Source: Sva-07 sp963793335 (GTDB lineage Bacteria > Actinomycetota > Acidimicrobiia > Acidimicrobiales > Ilumatobacteraceae). Taken from it: DNA of 64,000 nt. Each line of letters starts with the position of its first letter. Position 1 is the first letter of the stretch. Below the pieces are notes generated by a model. That model had not been told where the DNA came from. It made no database searches and was given only the letters and a program-made list of their open reading frames with translations. The translations under genes were made by a program, and so were the position numbers. The stretch lies in assembly GCA_963793335.1 (NCBI GenBank), contig CAWBZS010000001.1, positions 62,001-126,000 of the forward strand. The letters are read 5' to 3'. Below are positions 43,951 to 50,432 of this stretch, piece after piece.

Positions 43951-44768
43951 ATGACCGATCACACCGCTTCTCCCTCACTCGGCAATCTCGCCCTCGGCAC
44001 GCTCTTCGGTCTCGACGGGAAGGTCGCCGTGGTCACCGGCGGTTCCCGAGGGATCGGCTACATGATCGCCTCGGGCCTGGTGGCCAACGGCGTGCGCGGT
44101 GTACATCACCGCCCGCAAGGCCGATGCATGCGACGCGGCCGCAGCCGAATTGTCGAAGCACGGCGAGTGCATCTCGATTCCGGCCGACCTCGCGACCGAG
44201 GAGGGTCTGGCATCGTTCGTTGCGGCGCTCACCGCGCGCGAGGAACAGATCGACATCCTGGTGAACAACGCTGGGGCCGCGTGGGGGGCGCGATCTGGGC
44301 GAGTTCCCCGAGATCGGATTCGACAAGGTGCTCGACCTGAACGTCAAGGCGCCGTTCATGCTGACCCAGGCCCTGCTGCCGCAGTTGAAGGCAGGCGCAA
44401 CGGCCGAGGACCCGGCCCGCGTGGTGATGATCGGTTCGATCGACGGGATCCGCGTCCCGATCGGCAACAACTACTCGTACTCGGCCTCCAAGGCGGGAAT
44501 CCACATGATGGCGCGACACATGGCCGCACATCTGGTGGGCGAGCACATCACGATCAACTCGATCGCGCCGGGCCCGTTCGAGTCGAAGATGATGGCCTAT
44601 CGGCTCGACGACCCGAACAGCCGCAAGATGGTCGAGCAGAGCGTGCCCCGCAAGCGCATCGGCTCACCGGAGGACATCGCCGGCACGGTGATCTTCCTCG
44701 CCAGCCGCGCCGGCGCCTACACCACCGGCACCGTCATCCCCGTCGACGGCGGCATCTCCACCCTGTAG
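43951..44768 (+). pseudogene. SDR family oxidoreductase, two frameshifts
   Basis: A short-chain dehydrogenase/reductase spread over three frames. Frame 1: LDGKVAVVTGGSRGIGYMIA (cofactor motif). Frame 2 from about 44,096: VYITARKADACDAAAAELS and IDILVNNAGAAWG. Frame 3 from about 44,285: FDKVLDLNVKAPFMLTQALL, YSYSASKAGIHMMARHMAAH (catalytic YxxxK) and the natural stop. Each break is explained by one extra base, the second inside a run of six G (44,283-44,288). Removing two bases gives a coherent 271-aa SDR. Because the frames stay conserved on both sides, decay must be very recent or the breaks are sequence errors. Confidence 0.83.
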
Positions 44769-44770
44769 CC

Positions 44771-44803
44771 CGTCACGTTTGGTGTCAGACACCAAACGTG
44801 ACG
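44771..44803. repeat. 33-bp perfect palindrome with GGTGTCAGACACC core
   Basis: Arms of 16 bases (44,771-44,786 and 44,788-44,803) are perfectly complementary around one central base. It starts 2 bp after the TAG of the frameshifted SDR and 24 bp before the convergent SDR stop, so it can serve as a two-way terminator. Its core (GG, T, GTCAGAC, A, CC) matches the core of the element at 25.7 kb (GG, G, GTCAGAC, C, CC). Confidence 0.75.
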
Positions 44804-44827
44804 CCTGTCGATCAAGCGGTGTGGCGG

Positions 44828-45838
44828 TCAGCCGAACGCGTCGACGCCGGTGAGTTCGGCCGACACTTCCCAGAGGCGTGCCGCCTCAGCGGGATCGATG
44901 GCGTGCTGGTCGACGCCGATGAACCGGGCAAGCGGGCTGTCGGGGTCGCTTGGTGCGGCGATGTCGACGTCCTCGCAGTACACGCCGCCCATGCCGTCGA
45001 GTTGTGGTGATGTCGCCGCCCAGACCGAGGTCGACGCGCCCTGTTCGGGGGTCTTGAAGAGCTCGTTGATGTTGCCGTCAGCGTCGACCCAGCCCATGTT
45101 GATCATCTCCTCCTGCGGGAGGTGCCGTTGCAGTTCGGTCATGATCCCGCCGGGGTGCACGGCGAAGGCGCGCACGCCGTGCTCGGCGCCGAGTGCGTCG
45201 AGTTGGATCGCGAACAGAGCGTTTGCGGTCTTGGCCTGGCCGTACGCCACCCACTTGTCGTAGTCGGCCTCGAACTGGACATCGTCCCACCGGATCGGCG
45301 AGAGCTTGTGACCGGTCGACGAGAGCGCGACGACCCGCGCTCCCCCGTCGGCGATCAATGCCGGCCACAACCGGTTGATCAGGGCGTAGTGACCGAGGTG
45401 GTTGGTGGCGAACTGCGCCTCCCACCCGGGGCCGACACGCGTTTCGGGGCACGCCATGATCGCTGCGTTGTTGATCACGATGTCGAGCGAGACACCACTG
45501 GCGACGACCGACTCGGCGAACCGCTCGACGCTGGCGAGGTCGGCGAGATCGAGTTCGGCGACCGAGATGCTGCCGGACGGAACCTGGTCGAAGGGGGCAT
45601 CGCTGAGGGTTCCGACCTCGGCAAGGACCTCCCGGGCGTGGTCGGGGCGGCGGGCGGGGACGATCACGGCTGCGCCGGCCCCAGCGAGTGCCTTCGTCGT
45701 CTCGAGACCCAGTCCGGAGTACCCGCCGGTCACGAGGGCCACCGTACCGGTGAGGTCACGGCCGGCGATCACGTCAGCGGGCGTGGATCGCATGCCGAAT
45801 CCGGAGGGCAGCGGTGCTTGCGGGGTCGTGGTGGTCAT
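44828..45838 (-). CDS. SDR family NAD(P)-dependent oxidoreductase (retinol dehydrogenase-like)
   Basis: A 336-aa short-chain dehydrogenase. Motifs: VALVTGGYSGLGLETTKAL (TGxxxGxG cofactor site), DIVINNAAIM, SSTGHKLSPIRWDD and the catalytic YGQAKTANALFA (YxxxK). The VHPGGIMTEL ending fits the WWOX/retinol dehydrogenase-like subgroup. ATG 45838 starts MTTTTPQAPLPS; the frame continues far upstream but overlaps the divergent HNH gene. Substrate unknown. It is separated from the frameshifted SDR by a palindrome. Confidence 0.92.
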   Translation of the reverse strand: MTTTTPQAPLPSGFGMRSTPADVIAGRDLTGTVALVTGGYSGLGLETTKALAGAGAAVIVPARRPDHAREVLAEVGTLSDAPFDQVPSGSISVAELDLADLASVERFAESVVASGVSLDIVINNAAIMACPETRVGPGWEAQFATNHLGHYALINRLWPALIADGGARVVALSSTGHKLSPIRWDDVQFEADYDKWVAYGQAKTANALFAIQLDALGAEHGVRAFAVHPGGIMTELQRHLPQEEMINMGWVDADGNINELFKTPEQGASTSVWAATSPQLDGMGGVYCEDVDIAAPSDPDSPLARFIGVDQHAIDPAEAARLWEVSAELTGVDAFG

Positions 45839-45991
45839 GGCGGCACCGTACCGCACCCCCTTCGGCGTCGGGTCCCACGCTGGCGACGAGGGTCGCCGCC
45901 AACTTCGACGACTCGAACGCCAACTCCACTGTGGGTACATTTGTTTGTCTCTAGGCTTGCAATACACACACTTGTTTGCTCTCACGACTCC

Positions 45992-47329
45992 ATGTTGGCC
46001 ACCGTTGTCGACACGCTCCGGGACCTCAGCGATCCGGCCCTCACCGAGGAGTTCCGACGCCTGGAACTGGAGCGCCGTCGGATCGAAGCGGAGATGGCTG
46101 CCGTCGTCGCCGAAGGTCAGCACCGATCGATTCATGTCGTCGACCATCACCACTCGATGACGGGCTGGTTGAAGGCCAACGCCAACTACTCCGGGGCGGA
46201 GTGCAACCGCGTCCGGCGACTCGCCCGACTGACCGCCGACGTTCCAGAGGTCGGTGAGGCGTTGCACGCCGGCCGAATCGGAACGGTCCAGGCCGACGAA
46301 CTCGCCCGTACACGAGCGAACCCTCGTTGCGGCGAGCAACTCGTCGACTCGATCGACGTGTTGCTGGAGCACGCAGAACAGTTGAGCTTCGACAATGCCC
46401 ACACCTGCCTGCGCCGCTGGGAGACGCTCGCCGACGTCGACGGCGCACATGCCGATCGTGCCGCCGATGTCGAGCACCGTACGGCGAGTGCCGTCGACCT
46501 CGATGGATCGCTGCTCCTGCGAGCCAGTGGCGGCGACCCCCTGACGACCGCCGAGATGATCGCCATCTTCAACGCAGGAGTCGAGCACGAATTCCAGGCC
46601 GACGTCGCCGAGCGCACCCGACTCCACGGACCTGACGCACCGTCATCGCTTCTTCCCCGCACCGACGCTCAGCGCCGCTACGACGCCCTGCGATCGATCT
46701 TTCGCCGGTCGGTCACCGCTCCCGCCGACGGGCGCCAACCCACGCCCCTCGTCAACATCATCGTCGATCAGCGCACGTTCGAATCCGGTCTCGCCGAACA
46801 CGACCTGATCCCGTTCCCGCGTGACCTCGGCGAGCTCGACCTCGCCGAGCGACGGTGCGAGACCGACACCGGAATCAACCTGCTCCCCACCGATGCGATC
46901 AGGGCCGCTCTACTCGGCCATGTACGGCGGGCCGTGATGAACTCTGCCGGCGTCGTGATCGAGATGGGACGCAAGCAGCGCCTCTTCACCGGCGCCGCCC
47001 GCGACGCCGCCAAACTGATGGCGTCGGAGTGCGATCACCCTGGCTGCAGCGTGTCGTGCACTGTTGCCCAGGTCGATCACCTGACCGAATGGTCGGACGA
47101 CGGTGCCACCGATCCCGAGAACTCCTCGATCGCATGCAGTCGCCACAACCCGACCAAACACCGGCACTACGAGGTCAAACGCACGAGTCGCGGCTACGTG
47201 ATCTATCACCAACGAGACGGCACCCCGATGCTCGCCGCCGGACGCCGCCACCCCGACCAACTTGCGCTCAACGACGCCCAACTCGACGAACTCGCACGAC
47301 AGCGAGTCCGGGCACTTCGCACCGACTGA
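45992..47329 (+). CDS. DUF222 / HNH endonuclease domain protein (13E12-repeat-like)
   Basis: A 445-aa protein of the actinobacterial DUF222-HNH family, similar to the mycobacterial 13E12 repeat proteins. The N-terminal DUF222 domain contains HHSMTGWLKANANYSGAECN and ADELARTRANPRCGEQLVD. The C-terminal HNH nuclease reads CDHPGCSVSCTVAQVDHLTE, then PENSSIACSRHNPTKHR. These genes are multicopy in many actinobacteria and often mark variable regions. ATG 45992 follows an unusually A/T-rich stretch, probably the promoter. It borders the accessory island that follows. Confidence 0.92.
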   Translation: MLATVVDTLRDLSDPALTEEFRRLELERRRIEAEMAAVVAEGQHRSIHVVDHHHSMTGWLKANANYSGAECNRVRRLARLTADVPEVGEALHAGRIGTVQADELARTRANPRCGEQLVDSIDVLLEHAEQLSFDNAHTCLRRWETLADVDGAHADRAADVEHRTASAVDLDGSLLLRASGGDPLTTAEMIAIFNAGVEHEFQADVAERTRLHGPDAPSSLLPRTDAQRRYDALRSIFRRSVTAPADGRQPTPLVNIIVDQRTFESGLAEHDLIPFPRDLGELDLAERRCETDTGINLLPTDAIRAALLGHVRRAVMNSAGVVIEMGRKQRLFTGAARDAAKLMASECDHPGCSVSCTVAQVDHLTEWSDDGATDPENSSIACSRHNPTKHRHYEVKRTSRGYVIYHQRDGTPMLAAGRRHPDQLALNDAQLDELARQRVRALRTD

Positions 47330-47359
47330 CGATCACCTGATCGGTGGGCTCCCGCAACC

Positions 47360-47549
47360 TCAGCGAGCGCCGACGCCGAGCTGGTCGAGCTTGTGCCACG
47401 ACCGTTCGACGATCAGCGGATACGTGTCGAGGTAGTACGGCAGTGCCGCACACGCTTGGTTGATCGCCGCGCCCTTCGATCGCCGGATCGCTGCGTCGTC
47501 GACGGCCAGGTCGCCGAGGAACGCCGAGCTCCAGTCGACGATGCCGCAC
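47360..47549 (-). pseudogene. Truncated 3' remnant of an aminoglycoside phosphotransferase-like gene
   Basis: This stretch encodes the C-terminal end of a phosphotransferase (CGIVDWSSAFLGDLAV, then DDAAIRRSKGAAINQACAAL and SWHKLDQLGVGAR-stop). It is nearly identical to the 3' end of the complete gene at 50,433-51,341, with about eight or nine mismatches over roughly 178 bases by eye. Relative to that gene it lacks 72 bases (24 codons), with a GTCGAC sequence at the deletion joint. All sequence upstream of codon CGI is missing. It marks the left edge of the graspetide-type island. Confidence 0.85.
47371..47549. repeat. Left copy of island-flanking direct repeat
   Basis: Direct repeat of 50,465-50,712 in the same orientation, with a 72-base internal deletion in this copy. 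Identity begins at CGACGCCGAGCTGGTCGAGC and ends at ATGCCGCAC. The two copies bracket the ATP-grasp/small-peptide genes. See the phosphotransferase entries for coding content. Confidence 0.85.
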
Positions 47550-47698
47550 CGGGCGACCGAACCAGTTCGGTCGATATCGGCCGGACCTCGGACTGACGGT
47601 GTCGCGCCCGAAGCCGGACGTGAGCGGTTGTTGCGGAGCGGCCATCCCGGGACCCGTAGCGGTTCGCCGAGGACCGACGCTCGCTGGGGCCCAACCGC

Positions 47699-47880
47699 TC
47701 AGGCGTCGACATCGAGATCCCCAACGTGCAGGAAGAACTGCTCCCCGGCTGCTCCACCCACACCCGAGAACCGACGAGATCGGCGCGGCCGGCGAGGATG
47801 TCGTCGAGATGTTCGCGAATGTCGTCGGAGATCTGGAGCACCTGGGAACCGATCGGGATGTCGAAGTGTGCTTCGGTCAC
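47699..47880 (-). CDS. Possible small protein downstream of ATP-grasp gene (frame uncertain)
   Basis: GTG 47880 overlaps the ATP-grasp stop as GTGA and opens MTEAHFDIPIGSQVLQISDD, then IREHLDDILAGRADL, a plausible helix-rich protein. In the same frame the sequence soon becomes Ser/Arg-rich and runs on into the phosphotransferase remnant. In another frame, from about 47,775, a more protein-like ending appears (FSGVGGAAGEQFFLHVGDL, then DVDA and stop at 47,699). A single indel would join these into about 60 aa. I recognise no family. The coupling to the ATP-grasp gene is the best evidence that it is real. The 150 bases between this stop and the remnant hold nothing recognisable. Confidence 0.4.
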
Positions 47881-48847
47881 GACGGCGGTAGCCCTTTCGT
47901 CAGGAGATCGCACATCGCCTGGCTGATCGGCAGTTCGGTCATCCATTCGATCCACATCCACTGCCCGTTGGGGTTGATCTCGAGGAACACGTACCCATCG
48001 TCCTCGGTCTCGAGCACGTCAATCGCTCCGAAGTTCAACCCGAGCGACCGGACGAGTGCGAAACAGGCCTGTTCCAAGGCCGGCGGAATGGCGACTGGAT
48101 CATGCGGCATGTCGAAGACCTCCGCCCGTCTGAAGTCGGTCCAAGCCGTGTCCAGCATCGTGGAGTCGATCGCCACCGGAAAGATTCGATCTCCGACGAC
48201 GGTGATTCGCAGGTCTCGTCGCTTGCGAACGAACGCTTGCAAGAACGTGGGCCCGAAGCGAACCGAGTCGAGAATCTCGAGGTCTGCGGGCTCGATGAGA
48301 TGGGTGTAGATCGTTGCTGCTTGCTCATCCACCATGAGCGCCGGCATGTGAAGCGCCTTGACGATGACCCCATCAGGGTGATCCTCGATGAAACGTCGGG
48401 CATCGTCGGGCTGATTGGTCACCAGGAAGTCGGGCACGACGAACCCGAGCTTCGTTGCCAGCTTCAATTGACGCAGTTTGAGATTTGCGTGACGGATGCG
48501 ATGCGGTGCACTGACCCACAGCGCGTTGGTCATGTTGGCCCAGAGCGAATCGAACAACCGGGCGGTCTCGTCCTCGAGCCAGCGGAGTTCGCCCCGCGAA
48601 GGCCGTCGGCCAGACGTGCCGACTCCGGTCGTCGCAACCACACGGCGGTCACCTGCGCAAGATCGAGGCGCTCCCCCTCCCACTCGATCGTGGCGTCGGA
48701 CCCCTCCGCCGTCGACCTGACCGCCACCGACGCCTCCAACGGAAAGAGCGCCGGGTTGAAGACGCGGTGCTCGTGACCTCGTTGGGCGAGCACGGCGGAG
48801 ACCCGCTGGGCGTGGATGTCGCTGTCGCGCGACAGGATCAGAATCAC
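47877..48847 (-). pseudogene. ATP-grasp peptide ligase of graspetide (MvdD/TgmB) type, frameshift near 48,595
   Basis: ATP-grasp enzymes of this family form ester or amide cross-links between Ser/Thr/Lys and Asp/Glu side chains in a precursor peptide. GTG 48847 starts MILILSRDSDIHAQRVSAVL, the family N-terminus, and VTAVWLRRPES follows. The frame then breaks in a GGGG run; the neighbouring frame continues with ELRWLEDETARLFDSLWANM, KLGFVVPDFLVTNQPDDARR, FLQAFVRKRRDLRITVVGDR and the hallmark FLEINPNGQWMWIE, then stop at 47,877. With the frame repaired the product is about 323 aa, the normal size. It is coupled (GTGA) to the 65-aa gene upstream. The frameshift may be an assembly error; if real, the cluster is inactive. 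Confidence 0.85.
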
Positions 48848-49041
48848 GGTCGGACGCGAATGTGTGTGAACGACAGATCGGCGCCCGCCTCGGTGGATGC
48901 AAGGTCACCGGAGAGTACCGCCTCACGCTGATACAGCACTGCGCCGTCGTTCTCGGAGGGGGCCTCGTGGCGGTCGTACCACTCCGCGGCAACACGCAGC
49001 GTGAATGGAACTCCCTGCTCCACATCGTCACGCTCAGTCAT
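48844..49041 (-). CDS. 65-aa acidic protein coupled to the ATP-grasp gene
   Basis: ATG 49041 encodes MTERDDVEQGVPFTLRVAAE, continuing with WYDRHEAPSENDGAVLYQRE and ending in LSFTHIRVRP. It has no cysteines and no obvious core motif, so it is unlike the four upstream peptides. Its TGA overlaps the ATP-grasp GTG as GTGA. No family recognised. It may be a beta-rich accessory, a binding protein or a divergent substrate. It starts 64 bp after the nearest upstream peptide gene. Confidence 0.68.
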   Translation of the reverse strand: MTERDDVEQGVPFTLRVAAEWYDRHEAPSENDGAVLYQREAVLSGDLASTEAGADLSFTHIRVRP

Positions 49042-49105
49042 GACGTGGCGCCTTGTCGAGCGCGAATTCCTGCGGTGGTGCGACACGAGATCGCAGCGGG
49101 AGAAG

Positions 49106-49336
49106 TCAATCCTTGCAGTTGAAGTCGTAGTTGCCGTTGCCTTTGGTGATGTTGGTTGCCCCACACCCGGTCCCCGATATCGGGCCGCCGTCGGCCGCCA
49201 GCGTCGGCCTGTCGAACTTCGACTCGATCAACTTGAGCGCGGCGTACATACGCATGACATCACTGTCGGGGATACTCAGCACGGTGTACTTCGCTCTTGC
49301 CATCTCTTGGCTCCTTGGCTTCTTCTTGGCTGTCAT
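49106..49336 (-). CDS. Putative graspetide-type precursor peptide (76 aa, CxxT...DFxCxD core)
   Basis: A 76-aa peptide. After a basic start (MTAKKKPRSQEMARA) it has a leader-like segment KYTVLSIPDSDVMRMYAALK, similar in pattern to the other small genes here. The C-terminus is CGATNITKGNGNYDFNCKD, with Thr/Lys donors and Asp acceptors suited to ATP-grasp cross-linking and two cysteines 16 positions apart. It is 14 bp downstream of the 67-aa gene. Precursor status is inferred from size, leader similarity, C-terminal conservation and the adjacent ATP-grasp gene. Confidence 0.75.
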   Translation of the reverse strand: MTAKKKPRSQEMARAKYTVLSIPDSDVMRMYAALKLIESKFDRPTLAADGGPISGTGCGATNITKGNGNYDFNCKD

Positions 49337-49350
49337 GTCGCGATCCCGAT

Positions 49351-49554
49351 CTACCGCATGTCTTCGGCAGACAGGTCAGAACCTTCGTAGGTCATGACCA
49401 CGCCGGTGCCTTCAAGCTTGATGCCTTTCGAAGGCGTCGGCGCCCACCGCGTGAGATCGACCTCTCCTCGCATCGATTCCATGGTGGTGCGCAACTGCTT
49501 CAGCGCGTCCTCATCCAGACGCAGCACCTGGTAGTTCCGCTGCTCCTTGCTCAC
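49351..49554 (-). CDS. Putative precursor-like peptide without cysteines (67 aa)
   Basis: GTG 49554 overlaps the TGA of the preceding small gene (GTGA). The 67-aa product carries the leader-like segment NYQVLRLDEDALKQLRTTME, aligned in pattern with the other three peptides. It ends differently: GTGVVMTYEGSDLSAEDMR, rich in Asp/Glu but lacking cysteines. It could be a second core type, a leader-only regulator or an accessory protein. An in-frame start four codons upstream exists but lies in the preceding gene. Confidence 0.7.
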   Translation of the reverse strand: MSKEQRNYQVLRLDEDALKQLRTTMESMRGEVDLTRWAPTPSKGIKLEGTGVVMTYEGSDLSAEDMR

Positions 49555-49740
49555 TGGTCCTCGCAACTGAAGTCCATGTTGCCCTGACCCTTGTCAGCGT
49601 TGGTGACCGTGCAGTTGCTGCCTGACAGCGCGCGCATGCCTCCCAATTTCTCGAACGCAGGCCGGGCTTGTAGGCGATCGAGCGCGGCCATCATCAGCGG
49701 CACATCGCGTCTTTGGGATATCCAGTGCAATGAATCTCAT
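49551..49740 (-). pseudogene. Putative graspetide-type precursor peptide, frameshift near 49,707
   Basis: ATG 49740, with a G-rich ribosome site (GGGGTGG), opens MRFIALDIPKT. The frame then breaks, and the adjacent frame continues DVPLMMAALDRL, RPAFEKLGGM and the C-terminus CTVTNADKGQGNMDFSCED followed by Q-stop at 49,551. Removing one base near 49,707 gives a 62-aa peptide that aligns closely with the 76-aa peptide at 49.1-49.3 kb along leader and core. I treat it as one gene with an indel, real or from sequencing. Confidence 0.65.
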
Positions 49741-49751
49741 CGATCCACCCC

Positions 49752-50006
49752 TCAGTCCGAGTCTTCACATTCGAAGTCGGCTCGACCGATTGGCTCCAGC
49801 CCCGCTTTCGTCGACGAACACTGTGTTCCCGAGGGGCCCTTGGCGCCCTGAACCCCGGCAACCCCCTTGAGGTCCCGGTCGCCAAGCTCCTTCATCACCT
49901 CGATGAGCTGCTTGGCCTGCGCCGGTTCCATTCGAACGATCTGGAAATTCTTCTCGAGCCGCAGCTCCTTCAGCTCTGCCCGCTCCGACTTCTTCTCCGG
50001 TTTCAT
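49752..50006 (-). CDS. Putative graspetide-type precursor peptide (84 aa)
   Basis: The first gene of the island operon. ATG 50006 has a GGAGG ribosome site. The 84-aa product has a charged N-terminus (MKPEKKSERAELKELRLEK), the leader-like segment NFQIVRMEPAQAKQLIEVMK, a Gly/Ala-rich spacer with GVAGVQGAKGPSG, and the C-terminus CSSTKAGLEPIGRADFECED plus SD. The CxxT...DFxCxD pattern is shared with the other two peptides, here with one extra residue between the cysteines. The open frame extends upstream to 50,339 but loses all resemblance to the family there. Confidence 0.75.
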   Translation of the reverse strand: MKPEKKSERAELKELRLEKNFQIVRMEPAQAKQLIEVMKELGDRDLKGVAGVQGAKGPSGTQCSSTKAGLEPIGRADFECEDSD

Positions 50007-50432
50007 GAATCGCCTCCGTGCATCGTGACCGTTGCCGTGTGTCATCGGCCAGGTCGCCGTTGCCGACCCGGTCCCTTCCCGAACGACAACGTAGCACCTC
50101 CACATCGAGCCCTCGGCCGACGCTGGTTGACGACGGCGAGCCCGCACCGATGCAGCGGACGGCACACCACCCACGGAGTTGATCACGAGGCAGAGCGGGT
50201 CGGAGCCGGAATCGAGACGGTCGAGATCGAGCGGCAGCACTTGCTCGTCGGCGACCCGGACGGTCGCCAGTCGGGCCGCCGGGGATCGATGTCGGCTGAC
50301 GGGCTGCGGCCATTGGTGTACCAGGGCGTTCACCAGCACACGACGTCACGGTCGGACCGTCCCAGAGTTGCCAGATGGTGAAGCGGTGCTGCGGAGGCTG
50401 CATCCCCAACCACCCGCGGACGTGCCCGCTGG
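50007..50432. other. Intergenic region upstream of island operon, no recognisable gene
   Basis: About 425 bases between the first small-peptide gene and the end of the phosphotransferase gene. Open frames exist on both strands but none matches a family I know and none has a convincing start and ribosome site. It must hold the promoter of the peptide/ATP-grasp operon. No transposase fragment, tRNA or clear inverted repeat was seen. It could contain decayed coding sequence from the rearrangement that duplicated the phosphotransferase 3' end. Confidence 0.6.

Noticed and set aside
44090..44290. Programmed ribosomal frameshifting in the SDR gene
   Set aside because: Two shifts in one housekeeping-type enzyme, without slippery heptamers or pseudoknot-like structure, are better explained by indels.
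45930..45990. Mobile element end before the DUF222-HNH gene
   Set aside because: The short repeated TTGTTTG words are only part of an A/T-rich promoter stretch; no inverted partner was seen after the gene.
50007..50339. Upstream extension of the 84-aa precursor gene to 195 aa
   Set aside because: A ribosome site sits directly before ATG 50006 and the extension shows no resemblance to the other small leaders.
47360..50432. Classical mobile element around the peptide island
   Set aside because: No transposase, integrase, tRNA or terminal inverted repeat was found; only the duplicated phosphotransferase end is present.
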